DNA of 64,000 nt from Rhodocyclaceae bacterium (GTDB lineage Bacteria > Pseudomonadota > Gammaproteobacteria > Burkholderiales > Rhodocyclaceae), in NCBI GenBank assembly GCA_019455325.1, contig JACFMQ010000003.1:248001-312000 (forward strand), in the 5' to 3' direction. Made by a program: the position numbers and the translations under genes. This document shows, piece after piece, positions 41,972-50,560 of this stretch. The stretch's first letter is position 1. Every line of letters starts with the position of its first letter. The notes under the pieces were generated by a model. That model was given only the letters and a program-made list of their open reading frames with translations. It was not told the origin of the DNA and ran no database searches.

Positions 41972-42101
41972 CGCCGACGAGCGCGGCTGCGCGGTGTGCG
42001 GCGACCCGACCGCCGGGCGCCATGTCGAGACCTGCGCGGAGTGCGCGCAGCTGATCGCGCGCGGGGCGCGGTGGGATGCAGGAATGGCGGGGGGAGTTTA
42101 A
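41712..42101 (+). CDS. o-spanin (Rz1-like) lipoprotein frame running into a zinc-finger domain
   Basis: A 129-codon frame embedded in the alternate frame of Rz. The first part has a lipoprotein signal (LPLAALASMLLLSACST) and is very Pro-rich (PPAPCPRPPASLYAPMPPLPP), as in Rz1. The frame has no stop at the end of Rz but continues through GTG 41964 into CAVCGDPTAGRHVETCAECA. Either Rz1 has gained a C-terminal zinc finger, or it is the same reading frame as a separate small gene. Both readings are possible. Confidence 0.75.
   Translation: MRCAALPLAALASMLLLSACSTAPVPSRPPAPCPRPPASLYAPMPPLPPIPTSPSGRRTPDAATTPAGGGSPPSTPSTPASGATVSDADERGCAVCGDPTAGRHVETCAECAQLIARGARWDAGMAGGV
41964..42101 (+). CDS. DksA/TraR-type zinc finger protein (alternative start in the Rz1 frame)
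   Basis: From GTG 41964, which overlaps the Rz stop region, the frame gives 45 residues with CAVCG and CAEC separated by 13 residues, the C4 zinc finger of TraR/DksA-like phage proteins. In Mu-like phages a small TraR/DksA protein often follows the spanin genes. It could be made independently or as the tail of the Rz1 frame. Confidence 0.6.
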   Translation: MSDADERGCAVCGDPTAGRHVETCAECAQLIARGARWDAGMAGGV

Positions 42102-42421
42102 TGGATATTCGCGTCTGGCTTCAGCTCATCAACATGGTCGGCACCTTCGCCCTCGGCGTGTGGCTCTACCTCGAAAAGCGCAGCGACAAGACCAACGACC
42201 GCATCACCGACCTGGCGGTGAAGGTCGACGCGCTCGACAAGGATGTGTCGTCGCTCAAGACCGCCGCCGCCGGCGCGCCGGATCACGCCGACCTGGCTCG
42301 GGTGTACGAATCGATCAACAACCTCGCGGCGACGCTGAATCAGCTTGTGGGCGAGACGCGCGTGCAGAGCGAAAACCTGCGGCTCATCCTCAACCAGGTC
42401 GCGCAGAAGGGAATGAAATGA
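42101..42421 (+). CDS. Mu gp25-like protein (DUF2730)
   Basis: A 106-residue protein. An N-terminal membrane helix (LQLINMVGTFALGVWLYLEK) is followed by a coiled coil with VKVDALDKDVSSL. This matches DUF2730/Mu gp25 in layout and position. Its ATG shares a base with the preceding stop and its end overlaps the next gene (ATGA). Its role in the late operon is unknown. Confidence 0.78.
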   Translation: MDIRVWLQLINMVGTFALGVWLYLEKRSDKTNDRITDLAVKVDALDKDVSSLKTAAAGAPDHADLARVYESINNLAATLNQLVGETRVQSENLRLILNQVAQKGMK

Positions 42422-42690
42422 GCCTCGCCGCCCGTAACGCCGAACTCATCCGCCGGCGCGGCATTCTCGCGCTGCTCTTCTTCGCGCCGGGCCAGGTGCT
42501 CGCGGCCCGGAAGCTGCGCGACGATCTGGAGGCCGTGCACGGCCAGGTGGCCACCGTCGACCGCGTGCGCGCCGATCTCCTGTGGCTGGCCGATGTCGGC
42601 CTGCTCCAGGTCGCCGGCGACACCGCCACGCTGACCGAACGCGGCCGCGAGGTGGTGCAGGATCGGGCGGCGATGCCGGGGGAGGTGTGA
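42418..42690 (+). CDS. Mu gp26-like winged-helix protein
   Basis: A 90-residue protein with a compact winged-helix pattern: NAELIRRRGILALLFFAPG, LRDDLEAVHGQVATVDRVRADL and the wing LLQVAGDTATLTERG. Position between gp25- and gp27-like genes matches Mu. DNA binding is inferred from the fold. Confidence 0.7.
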   Translation: MSLAARNAELIRRRGILALLFFAPGQVLAARKLRDDLEAVHGQVATVDRVRADLLWLADVGLLQVAGDTATLTERGREVVQDRAAMPGEV

Positions 42691-42911
42691 TGCCGATCTA
42701 CATCCTCGATCTCTACACCCTCGGCGCGAGCATGGCGGTCGGCTTCGTCATCGGTATTGATGATTTCGACGATTTCCCCTGGGCGTCTCGGGTCGTGGTC
42801 GCGCTCATCATCGGTTTTGCCTGGCCGCTCGTCGTCCTGCACTGGCTGGCCGTCACCTCCGCTAGGAGGTGGCGGAAGAAGCGCCCGGAGGTTAACGATG
42901 GCGCACGGTGA
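42690..42911 (+). CDS. Small membrane protein, possible holin
   Basis: A 73-residue protein with two predicted membrane helices (LYTLGASMAVGFVIGI; VVVALIIGFAWPLVVLHWL) and a basic C-terminal tail (RRWRKKRPEVN). This is the topology of small holins or pinholins, and a SAR lysozyme needs one, but its position inside the gp26-gp27 block is unusual for a holin. It overlaps the previous and next genes. Confidence 0.5.
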   Translation: MPIYILDLYTLGASMAVGFVIGIDDFDDFPWASRVVVALIIGFAWPLVVLHWLAVTSARRWRKKRPEVNDGAR

Positions 42912-43401
42912 GGAAAAAGTCCGCGCGGTGCGTGCCGCCTACGTCTTCGACCAACTCGGCCTCGAGGTGGCTGCCATGAAGCACTGCGTGCCGGAGGCCA
43001 CGGCGCGGCGCTGGAAGCGCGAGGCCAGGGCCGAGGGCGACGACTGGGACAAAGCGCGCAGCGCGCAGATGATCGCCGGCGGCGGCATCGAGGACGTGGT
43101 GCGGCAAACGCTGGCCGTGGTGGTGCAGCAGGTTCAGGCCACCGTCGAGCTGATCCAGAACGCCCCCGACATGCCGCCGGCCGAGAAGGTACAGGCGCTG
43201 GCCAGCCTCGCGGATGCCTACAACAAGTTGATGGCGGCCTCCAAACGGCTGATGCCGGAGACGGACAAGCTGGCGGTGGCGATGGACGTGATCAAGCGTT
43301 TCGGGGAGTTCATCGGCCGCCGCAAGCCCGCGTTGGCCGCAGAGTTCGTCGAACAGATCGAGGCGTTCGGGGACGAGATTGCGAAGGCGTATGGCCGATG
43401 A
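42898..43401 (+). CDS. Mu gp27-like terminase small subunit (DUF1804)
   Basis: A 167-residue protein. An N-terminal HTH (VRAAYVFDQLGLEVAAMKH; ARRWKREARAEGDDWDKAR) is followed by helical EDVVRQTLAVVVQQVQATVE and RFGEFIGRRKPALAAEFVEQ. Matches DUF1804, the recogniser of the packaging site in Mu-like phages. Its stop overlaps the terminase start. Confidence 0.88.
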   Translation: MAHGEEKVRAVRAAYVFDQLGLEVAAMKHCVPEATARRWKREARAEGDDWDKARSAQMIAGGGIEDVVRQTLAVVVQQVQATVELIQNAPDMPPAEKVQALASLADAYNKLMAASKRLMPETDKLAVAMDVIKRFGEFIGRRKPALAAEFVEQIEAFGDEIAKAYGR

Positions 43402-45047
43402 GCGCTGGCACCCGCAAAGCCTTCCTCGCCGACCTGGCCAACCTCGCCGCCACGCTGCGCACGCGCATCGAGGCCGAGGTCACCGGCTTCGACCCGGACC
43501 CTGCCGCCATCCAGGTGCGCCGCCAGCGCGCGCAGGATGACTTCGAGTTCTTCGTCGGCGCCTATTTTCCCCACTACGTGCGCAGCCCGCACAAGAGCGC
43601 GCTGCACCGTTACCTCTTCGACCGCCTGCCGGCCATCGTCGCCAGCGACAAGGGCGAGACCGACGCCATCGCCGCGCCGCGCGGCGAGGCCAAGTCCACG
43701 CTGGTATCGCAGCTCTTCGTGCTCTGGTGCCTGGTCACCGGCCGCAAGCGCTACCCGGTGATCGTGATGGACAGCATCGACCAGGCGTATCCGATGCTGG
43801 AGGCGATCAAGGCCGAGTTGGAGTTCAACCCGCGCCTCTCGATGGATTTTTCCGAGGCGTGCGGTCAGGGCCGCGTGTGGCAGGCCGGCACCATCGTCAC
43901 GCGCGGCGACGCCAAGGTGCAGGTGGCCGGCAGCGGCAAGAAGCTGCGCGGCCTGCGCCACGGCCCTTACCGGCCCGACCTCGCCGTGCTCGACGACATC
44001 GAGAACGACGAGCAGGTGAGGAACCCCGAGCAGCGCGACAAGCTGCAGAGCTGGGTGCACAAGACCATCCTGCCGCTGGGCGGCGCCGGCGCGAAGTTCG
44101 ACGTGGTGTATATCGGCACCATCCTGCACTACGACTCGGTGCTCTCGCGCACGCTGGCCAACCCCATGTGGCGCACCGCGCGCTTCAAGGCGCTGATCCA
44201 GTGGCCGGACCGCATGGATCTGTGGGACCGCTGGGAGGAGACCCTGCGCAACGAAGGCGAGGCGGCGGCGGAACAGTTCTACGCCGAGCGGCGTGCCGAC
44301 ATGGAGGCCGGCGCGGAAGTGAGCTGGCTGGCCCGCCCGCTGCTCGCGCTGATGAAGATCCGCGCCCGCGACGGCCACGACACCTTCGACAGCGAGTACC
44401 AGAACGATCCGGTCGCGGGCGACAACGCCCCCTTTGCCGGCATCATCCAGTTCTGGGTCAATCGCCTGGCGGCGTGGATCTTCTTTGGCGCGTGCGACCC
44501 TTCGCTCGGCAAGGCCGGCGCCAGCCGCGACCCCTCGGCGCTGCTGGTCGGCGGCCTGAACCGCGAGACCGGCATTCTCGACGTGGTGGAGGCCGCGATC
44601 AGGAAGCGCCTGCCCGACCGCATCATCGAGGACGTGATCGCGCTCCAGACCGAATACCGCTGCCTGCTGTGGGTCATCGAGACCGTGCAGTTCCAAGCGT
44701 TCCTGTATTCCGAGCTGGTCAGGCGCGCGGCCGAACGCGGCATCCCGGTGCCGGCGCGCGGCGTGCAGCCCATCGCCGACAAGCTGCTGCGCATCGAGTC
44801 GATCCAGCCGCACGTGAAAAACGGCCTGATCCGCCTGCACCCGGGCCAGACGACGCTGATCGCGCAGCTCACCCACTTCCCGAAGGCGGATCACGACGAC
44901 GGCCCGGATGCGCTGCAGATGCTGTGGATGGCCGCCACCACGATGCGCGTCGGCACCGAAGGCTTCCACAGCCTCGGCCGGCACGGTGCCGGGCAGGAAG
45001 GTGGCGCCGACGATCTCGGCGGCTTCGGCGGCCGGCGGATGTTTTAA
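43398..45047 (+). CDS. Terminase large subunit (Mu gp28-like)
   Basis: A 549-residue packaging motor. The N-terminal ATPase has AAPRGEAKSTLVSQLFVLW (Walker A variant) and DLAVLDDIENDEQ (Walker B). The C-terminal RNase H-like nuclease has WIFFGACDPSLGKAG and DHDDGPDALQMLWM with acidic metal ligands. It cuts and packages headfuls including host DNA next to the prophage ends. Confidence 0.95.
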   Translation: MSAGTRKAFLADLANLAATLRTRIEAEVTGFDPDPAAIQVRRQRAQDDFEFFVGAYFPHYVRSPHKSALHRYLFDRLPAIVASDKGETDAIAAPRGEAKSTLVSQLFVLWCLVTGRKRYPVIVMDSIDQAYPMLEAIKAELEFNPRLSMDFSEACGQGRVWQAGTIVTRGDAKVQVAGSGKKLRGLRHGPYRPDLAVLDDIENDEQVRNPEQRDKLQSWVHKTILPLGGAGAKFDVVYIGTILHYDSVLSRTLANPMWRTARFKALIQWPDRMDLWDRWEETLRNEGEAAAEQFYAERRADMEAGAEVSWLARPLLALMKIRARDGHDTFDSEYQNDPVAGDNAPFAGIIQFWVNRLAAWIFFGACDPSLGKAGASRDPSALLVGGLNRETGILDVVEAAIRKRLPDRIIEDVIALQTEYRCLLWVIETVQFQAFLYSELVRRAAERGIPVPARGVQPIADKLLRIESIQPHVKNGLIRLHPGQTTLIAQLTHFPKADHDDGPDALQMLWMAATTMRVGTEGFHSLGRHGAGQEGGADDLGGFGGRRMF

Positions 45048-45059
45048 CCAGGAACGACC

Positions 45060-46634
45060 ATGAAAATCCTCGACGCCAACGGCCACCCCGTCGACACCGG
45101 CGCCCTGCGCGAGCCGCAGACCAGCCGTATCGCGCTCCTGCAGCACCAGATGATCGAGAGCCAGCTGGACGGCCTCACGCCCGCCCGCGCGGCGCGCATC
45201 CTGAAGGACGCCGACCGGGGCGACCTCACCGCCCAGGCGCAGCTCTTCGACGACATGCTGGACCGCGACGCCCACCTTCGCGCGGAGTACGACAAGCGGC
45301 GCGGCGCGCCGGTGGCGCTGGACTGGCGAATCGAGCCGCCGCACAACGCCAGCGCCGCCGAAAAGGCGGCCGCGGCCTGGGCCGAGGAGATGCTGCGCGA
45401 CACGGTGGACGACCTGGAGGACGTCGTCCTCGCCATGATGGACGCGCCCGGCTACGGCTATGCCGCCGTCGAGCTGGAGTGGGAGCGTTACGGTAGCGAC
45501 TGGATCCCGAACTTCCACCCGCGCCCGCAGACCTGGCTCACCACCGACGCGAACCGGCGCGCGCTGCGCCTCGCGGACGGCACGGCCGACGGCGCCGCCC
45601 TGCAGCCGATGGGCTGGCTGCTGCACCTGCCGAGCAAGATCAAGACCGGCTATCTCGGCCGCGCCGGCCTGTTCCGCGCCTGCCTGTGGCCGTTCCTGTA
45701 CAAGAGCTACGCCATCGGCGACTTCGCCGAGTTCCTGGAAACCTACGGCCTGCCGATCATCCTCGGCAAATACATGGCCGGTGCGCCCGAGCCAGAGAAG
45801 GCCAGCCTGATGCGCGCCGTGGCCGCGCTCGGCCGCGACGCGCGCGCCATCATGCCCGACGGCATGTCGATCGAAATCCAGAAGATCACCGGCGGCGGCG
45901 AAGGCAGCCACCACCTGAACATGGTCGACTGGGCCGACCGCGCCCACTCCAAGGCGACGCTCGGCCAGACCACCAGCAGCGAGGCGCGCGGCACCGGCCT
46001 CGGCTCCGGCGTGGCCGACCTGCACGGCCAGGTGCGCGCGGACATCCTCCGGTCGGACGCGCGCCAGCTCGCCGGCACGCTCACCCGCGACCTGGTGTAT
46101 CCGCTCATCGCGCTCAACCGGCCGGGCGTGGACAGCTACCGCCGCTGCCCGCGCTTCGCCTTCGACGTGGTCGAGTCGGAGGATCTGGAAAAATACGCGG
46201 AGGCGCTGCCCAAGCTGGTCGGCGTCGGCCTGACAATCCCGCGCACCTGGGCACACGAGAAGCTGCGCATCCCGCTGCCGGCGGCCGACGAGGCGGTACT
46301 CTGCGCGCCGGCGGCCGATGGCGCGGTAACGGCGCCCGGCGGCGCGGCGGCCGCCTTCGCCGCGCTGAAGGCCCGGCCGCCGGCGCAGGACGCCGTCGGC
46401 CGCTCGCTCCCCCGGCTCGCCGCCGAGGCCGATGCCGAAGTGGCCGGCTGGCTGGCGCGGATCGACGCCATGCTCGACGCCGCGGGCAGCCTGGAGGAAT
46501 TCCGCGAGCAGCTGCTGGCGTGCTACCCCACGCTGCCGGCCGAGAAACTGGCGACGGTGCTGGCGCACGCCTTCGCCACCATCGAGCTGCGCGGCCGGGC
46601 CGAGGTCGCCGATGAGGCCGGGGCGGGCGACTGA
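45060..46634 (+). CDS. Portal protein (Mu gp29-like, DUF935)
   Basis: A 524-residue portal subunit. DDLEDVVLAMMDAPGYGYAAVELEW, DFAEFLETYGLPIILGKYM, TLGQTTSSEARGTG and LAGTLTRDLVYPLIALN are DUF935 landmarks. Twelve copies would form the head vertex through which DNA passes. Its stop overlaps the next ATG. Confidence 0.94.
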   Translation: MKILDANGHPVDTGALREPQTSRIALLQHQMIESQLDGLTPARAARILKDADRGDLTAQAQLFDDMLDRDAHLRAEYDKRRGAPVALDWRIEPPHNASAAEKAAAAWAEEMLRDTVDDLEDVVLAMMDAPGYGYAAVELEWERYGSDWIPNFHPRPQTWLTTDANRRALRLADGTADGAALQPMGWLLHLPSKIKTGYLGRAGLFRACLWPFLYKSYAIGDFAEFLETYGLPIILGKYMAGAPEPEKASLMRAVAALGRDARAIMPDGMSIEIQKITGGGEGSHHLNMVDWADRAHSKATLGQTTSSEARGTGLGSGVADLHGQVRADILRSDARQLAGTLTRDLVYPLIALNRPGVDSYRRCPRFAFDVVESEDLEKYAEALPKLVGVGLTIPRTWAHEKLRIPLPAADEAVLCAPAADGAVTAPGGAAAAFAALKARPPAQDAVGRSLPRLAAEADAEVAGWLARIDAMLDAAGSLEEFREQLLACYPTLPAEKLATVLAHAFATIELRGRAEVADEAGAGD

Positions 46635-47410
46635 TGGCCGGGCCGGACATCCAGAGCGATTTCGAGCGCCCCTACGCCGAGCAGCAGCAGTTCTTCCGCG
46701 ACAAGGTCAACCTGCCGACCGAACGCTGGGACGACATCTGGCAGGCCGCGCACGATCGCGGCTTCGTCGTGGCCGGTGCGACCAAGGCCGAGCTGCTCGA
46801 CGATCTGCGCCAGGCCGCGGACAAGGCCATCGACAGCGGCACCACGCTGGACACCTTCCGCAAGGATTTCCGCGACCTGGTCGCCCGTCACGGCTGGACG
46901 GGCTGGACCGGCGAGGGCACGCCGGGCGGCGAAGCCTGGCGCACGCGGGTGATCTACGAGACCAACCTGCGCACCAGCCACGCCGCCGGCCGCTGGCGCC
47001 AGCTCACCGATCCGGCGCTCCTGAAGACCCGGCCCTGGTGGCGCTACGTGCACAACGACAGCGTGCTCTCGCCGCGCCCGCACCACAAGCGCTGGGGCGA
47101 CCTGCGCCTCACCCTGCCGCACGACCATCCGTTCTGGCGGACGCACTTCCCGCCCAACGGCTGGGGCTGCCGCTGCCGCGTGACGGCGGTGCGCGCCCCC
47201 CGGCCGGGCGACCGCACCGCGCCGCCCGAGGGCTGGGACGCGCGCGGCGACGACGGCCTGCTGCCCGGCATCGACAAGGGCTGGGCCTACGCCCCCGGCG
47301 CCGAGGCGGCGACGCCGCTGCGGGAGATCGTCGAGCGCAAGCTGGTGAACCTCGACGGCCGCATCGGTGCGCTGATGATGCAGAGCCTGGCGGCGGTGCT
47401 CGGTCGATGA
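46634..47410 (+). CDS. Head morphogenesis protein (Mu gp30/F-like)
   Basis: A 258-residue minor head protein. RVIYETNLRTSHAAGRWRQL and HFPPNGWGCRCRVTAVR are the phage Mu F/SPP1 gp7 landmarks. It joins portal and capsid assembly. Overlaps the portal stop and the gpG start by 4 bases. Confidence 0.92.
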   Translation: MAGPDIQSDFERPYAEQQQFFRDKVNLPTERWDDIWQAAHDRGFVVAGATKAELLDDLRQAADKAIDSGTTLDTFRKDFRDLVARHGWTGWTGEGTPGGEAWRTRVIYETNLRTSHAAGRWRQLTDPALLKTRPWWRYVHNDSVLSPRPHHKRWGDLRLTLPHDHPFWRTHFPPNGWGCRCRVTAVRAPRPGDRTAPPEGWDARGDDGLLPGIDKGWAYAPGAEAATPLREIVERKLVNLDGRIGALMMQSLAAVLGR

Positions 47411-47934
47411 GCGCGCCGCTCTCCCTCGTCGTCGATGACCGGACGGTGCTCGATGCGCTCGCCCGCCTCTCGGCTGCGCTCGGCCCCGCCGGCCTGGCGC
47501 CGGCGATGGCGGAGATCGGCGAGGAACTCGGCGAGTCGACGCAGCAGCGGTTTTCCGCCGGCACCGCGCCCGACGGCACGCGCTGGGCGCCGCTCAAGCC
47601 GGGCACGGTGCTGGCCCGGCTGGCGAAGATCAGCGGCGCCTACGCGAAGAAGAGCGGCCGGCTGGGGGCGAAGGGGGCCGGCGCCGTGATGGGCATGAGG
47701 CCGCTGATCGAGACCGGCATGCTCCAGGACGGCATCCACCACCAGGTCATCGACGGCGGCGCCGGCGTGGCCGTCGGCACCAACCGTTTCGCCGGCGAAT
47801 GGGCGGGCGGCGCCGCCGTGCACCAGTTCGGCAGCCGCGACGGCCGCGTGCCGGCGCGGCCCTTCCTCGGCCTCTCGGCCGAGGATCGGACGACCGTGCT
47901 GGAGATCATCGAGGCACATCTCTCCGGAGGGTGA
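47407..47934 (+). CDS. Virion morphogenesis protein (Mu gpG-like tail completion)
   Basis: A 175-residue protein. STQQRFSAGTAPDGTRWAPLKPGT, KSGRLGAKGAG and HQFGSRDGRVPARPFLGLSAEDR match phage virion morphogenesis/tail-completion proteins. It probably helps joining of head and tail. It is the last gene before a terminator. Confidence 0.9.
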   Translation: MSAPLSLVVDDRTVLDALARLSAALGPAGLAPAMAEIGEELGESTQQRFSAGTAPDGTRWAPLKPGTVLARLAKISGAYAKKSGRLGAKGAGAVMGMRPLIETGMLQDGIHHQVIDGGAGVAVGTNRFAGEWAGGAAVHQFGSRDGRVPARPFLGLSAEDRTTVLEIIEAHLSGG

Positions 47935-47945
47935 TCGCCCGCTGC

Positions 47946-47973
47946 GAAAAATCGCGCCGTGGCGCGTTTTTTC
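47946..47973. terminator. Intrinsic terminator between gpG and gene I
   Basis: CGCGCC and GGCGCG around GT form a 6-bp stem with AAAAAT before and TTTTTT after, so it can act in both directions. It closes the head-packaging operon ahead of the candidate promoter of gene I. Confidence 0.85.
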
Positions 47974-48139
47974 GTACCCGGTGGCGGCGTAGGTATTGCC
48001 GACGTGCCGATCGCTCGCCAGAGGCGCGTTAAAGGCGCGTTACCGGCGCACTTGCGTGCGTGCGTCCCACCGGTTTTTCGCATCGGGCCGGCGCGGCGCG
48101 CGCGGACGGCGCCGATCGCGGCATCCGGCCGGTCGCTCC

Positions 48140-48185
48140 GCCGAACTGTTTCCCCCCTCTCCCGGCACGGCCCGCCACCTATCGT
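48140..48185 (+). promoter_or_regulatory. Candidate late promoter C (protease/scaffold operon)
   Basis: GCCGAACTGTTTCCCCCC (48140-48157) differs at three positions from the blocks before the lysis and tail operons. CTATCG at about 48179, 39 bases downstream of the block start, could be the -10. It lies between a terminator and gene I, where phage Mu has the activator-dependent PI promoter. Confidence 0.5.
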
Positions 48186-48192
48186 GAGCGGC

Positions 48193-49230
48193 ATGGCAAA
48201 GCAAACCTCCACCGCACTGGCCGCGCTGACCTTCACGCTGGCGCCCGCCGCCCGTGAAATCCAGCTCGCGCCGGCCGGGCCGGCCTTCCGCTCCGCCGAC
48301 GGATCCGGCCGGCCGGGCGACGTGCCGGCCTGGCGCATCGACGCCGACATCGCCGAGCGGGTGATCGCGCGCTGTGCCGCCCGCGCCAACCGCTGCGTCA
48401 TCGACTACGAGCACCAGACGCTGCTGGCCGAGAAGAACGGCCAGCCGGCGCCGGCGGCCGGCTGGTTCGGCGCGCTGGAATGGCGCGACGGACAGGGCCT
48501 CTTCGCCGTCGACGTCGAATGGACCGAGCGCGCGGCGGCAATGATCGCCGCCGGCGAGTATCGCTACCTCTCCCCCGTGTTCGATTACGACCGCCGCACC
48601 GGCGAAGTGCTGACGGTGCGCATGGCGGCGCTGACGAACGACCCCGGCATCGACGGCATGGCCGCCGTGGCGCTTTCGGCGGCATTGGCCGCCCATGATT
48701 TTCAACCCGAGGAGGATCGCATGAACGAGACCCTGAAGAAGCTGCTGGCAGCCATCGGGCTGCCGGCCGACGCGCCGGAGGCCGATGCGCTGGCCGCCGT
48801 TGGCGCGCTGAAGGAAAAGGCCGGCAAGGCCGACGACGCGCAGACGCAACTGGCCGCGCTGAAGGCGCAGGCGCCCGACCCGGCCAGGTACGCGCCGGTG
48901 GAGGCCATGCAGGCGCTGCAGGGCGAGGTGGCGGCGCTGAAGGCGGCGCGGCTCGAGCGCGAGGTGACCGAGACGGTCGAGGCGGCACTGGCCGCGGGCA
49001 AGCTCACCGCGCCGCAAAAGGCGTGGGCCGAGGCGCTGGGCAAGAGCGACCTCGCCGCGCTCAAGGCTTACGTGACCACGGCGCCGGCCATTACCGCGCT
49101 CACGGGCATGCAGACCGACGGGAAGCCGCCGGCCGGGGCCGGGGGCGGCGGTGCTGCCACCGACGCCGAGGTGGCGGTCATGAAGGCGCTCGGCCTCACC
49201 GCCGAGGAATTCAGCAAGGGAAAGGAGTAA
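48193..49230 (+). CDS. Head maturation protease with scaffold domain (Mu I-like)
   Basis: A 345-residue protein. The N-terminal protease half has CVIDYEHQTLLAEKNGQPAP, GWFGALEWRDGQGLFAVD and GEYRYLSPVFDYD, the Mu gp32/I signature (with possible catalytic His in YEHQ). The C-terminal half is Ala/Glu-rich coiled coil for scaffolding. It processes and guides the capsid. A separate scaffold may start internally at 48721. Confidence 0.9.
   Translation: MAKQTSTALAALTFTLAPAAREIQLAPAGPAFRSADGSGRPGDVPAWRIDADIAERVIARCAARANRCVIDYEHQTLLAEKNGQPAPAAGWFGALEWRDGQGLFAVDVEWTERAAAMIAAGEYRYLSPVFDYDRRTGEVLTVRMAALTNDPGIDGMAAVALSAALAAHDFQPEEDRMNETLKKLLAAIGLPADAPEADALAAVGALKEKAGKADDAQTQLAALKAQAPDPARYAPVEAMQALQGEVAALKAARLEREVTETVEAALAAGKLTAPQKAWAEALGKSDLAALKAYVTTAPAITALTGMQTDGKPPAGAGGGGAATDAEVAVMKALGLTAEEFSKGKE
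48721..49230 (+). CDS. Internal-start scaffold protein (Mu Z-like)
   Basis: GGAGG stands 5 bases before an in-frame ATG at 48721 inside the protease gene. It would yield a 169-residue helical protein (MNETLKKLLAAIGLPADAPE) identical to the protease C-terminus. Mu makes its scaffold gpZ in just this way. The strong ribosome-binding site supports independent translation. Confidence 0.7.
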   Translation: MNETLKKLLAAIGLPADAPEADALAAVGALKEKAGKADDAQTQLAALKAQAPDPARYAPVEAMQALQGEVAALKAARLEREVTETVEAALAAGKLTAPQKAWAEALGKSDLAALKAYVTTAPAITALTGMQTDGKPPAGAGGGGAATDAEVAVMKALGLTAEEFSKGKE

Positions 49231-49233
49231 CGC

Positions 49234-49644
49234 ATGGGCGCGCTCACGCAGGCACGCAACACCCCCCAGAAGGCCGGTGAGGTCTTCGACTTCCCGGTCA
49301 AGGGCTCGACCACGATCCACCAGGGCGCCCTCGTGGTGCTCGCCGCCGGCCTGGCGGCCGGGGGCAGCACGGCCGCCGGCCTCATCGCCGTCGGCCGCGC
49401 CGAACTCACCGTCGCCGCCGTCGCGGACGGCGACGCGCAGGTGCCGGTGCGCCGGGGCGTCTTCAAGTACGCCAACAGCGCCGCGGGCGACCTCATCACC
49501 CAGGCCGACGTCGGCGCCGACTGCTGGATCGTCGATGACCAGACCGTGGCCAAGACCCACGGCGGCAACACCCGCTCGCGCGCCGGCAAGGTGGTGGGCG
49601 TGGCGGCCGACGGCGTCTGGGTCCAGATCGGCCTCGGCCTCTAA
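49234..49644 (+). CDS. Capsid decoration-like protein (DUF2190-like)
   Basis: A 136-residue beta-rich protein. [45 protein letters not shown] and CWIVDDQTV are typical of small capsid-associated proteins next to major capsid genes. It probably stabilises the head. It lies 3 bases after the scaffold stop with AAAGGAG before its ATG. Confidence 0.7.
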   Translation: MGALTQARNTPQKAGEVFDFPVKGSTTIHQGALVVLAAGLAAGGSTAAGLIAVGRAELTVAAVADGDAQVPVRRGVFKYANSAAGDLITQADVGADCWIVDDQTVAKTHGGNTRSRAGKVVGVAADGVWVQIGLGL

Positions 49645-49663
49645 TCTTTTCGGGAGACATCTC

Positions 49664-50560
49664 ATGCAGATCACGCCTCAAATCCTGGTCTCGCTGGCCC
49701 AGGGCTTCAATGCCGCTTTCCTGCGCGGCTTCGGTTCGGTGACGCCGTCCTGGCAGCAGGTGGCGATGCTGGTGCCGAGCACGTCGGACGCCGAGAACTA
49801 CGGCTGGATGAAAGACCTGCCGGGCATGCGCGAGTGGGTCGGGCAGCGCGTCATCCACAACCTGGAAGCGACCGCCGCGCAGCTCAGGAACAAGAAGTAC
49901 GAGCACACCATCGGCGTCAAGCGCGACGCCATCGACGACGACAAGCTCGGCATCTACAGCACGCTCTTCGCGCAGCAGGGTGAGATCGTCGCGCGTCACC
50001 CGGACGACCTGGTGTGGGGGCTGCTGCCCCAGGGCTTCGCCACCAAGGGCTTCGACGGGCAGTACTTCTTCGACGCCGACCACGCGGGCTTCGACCGCGA
50101 CGGCAAGGAGAAGAGCTGGAGCAACACCGGCGGCGGCGCCGGTACGCCGTGGTTCGCGATGGATCTCTCGCGCGCCTTCATGAAGCCGCTGATCTTCCAG
50201 AACCGCAAGGCGGCGAAGTTCGTGCGGAAGACGCGCGACGACGACGACACGGTGTTCATGGAGGACACCTACCTGTTCGGCGCGGACGCGCGCTACGTGG
50301 CCGGCTTCGGCTTCCACCAGCTCGCCTACGGCAGCAAGCAGACGCTGGACGCCGCCGCCTACGAGGCGGCGCGGCTGGCGATCTCCGGCCAGTTCCGGCC
50401 GGACGGCAGTCCGCTCGGCGTGAAATGCACGCACCTGGTCGTCGGCCCCTCGAACGAGGCCAAGGCGCGCACGCTGCTGGAGAAGGAGCGCCTGGCCAAC
50501 GGCGAGGACAACATCTGGCACGGCACCGCCGAGCTGATCGTGTCGCCCTGGCTGGCGTGA
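49664..50560 (+). CDS. Major capsid protein (Mu gpT-like)
   Basis: A 298-residue head subunit. ILVSLAQGFNAAFLRGFG, YGWMKDLPGMREWVGQR, NKKYEHTIGVKRDAIDDDKLGIY and the C-terminal IWHGTAELIVSPWLA are gpT landmarks. Length agrees with Mu T (305). GGGAGA precedes the ATG. Confidence 0.95.
   Translation: MQITPQILVSLAQGFNAAFLRGFGSVTPSWQQVAMLVPSTSDAENYGWMKDLPGMREWVGQRVIHNLEATAAQLRNKKYEHTIGVKRDAIDDDKLGIYSTLFAQQGEIVARHPDDLVWGLLPQGFATKGFDGQYFFDADHAGFDRDGKEKSWSNTGGGAGTPWFAMDLSRAFMKPLIFQNRKAAKFVRKTRDDDDTVFMEDTYLFGADARYVAGFGFHQLAYGSKQTLDAAAYEAARLAISGQFRPDGSPLGVKCTHLVVGPSNEAKARTLLEKERLANGEDNIWHGTAELIVSPWLA

Noticed and set aside
43218-46568. A 1116-codon minus-strand frame opposite terminase and portal genes
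   Set aside because: Antisense shadow; both genes on the plus strand carry family signatures.
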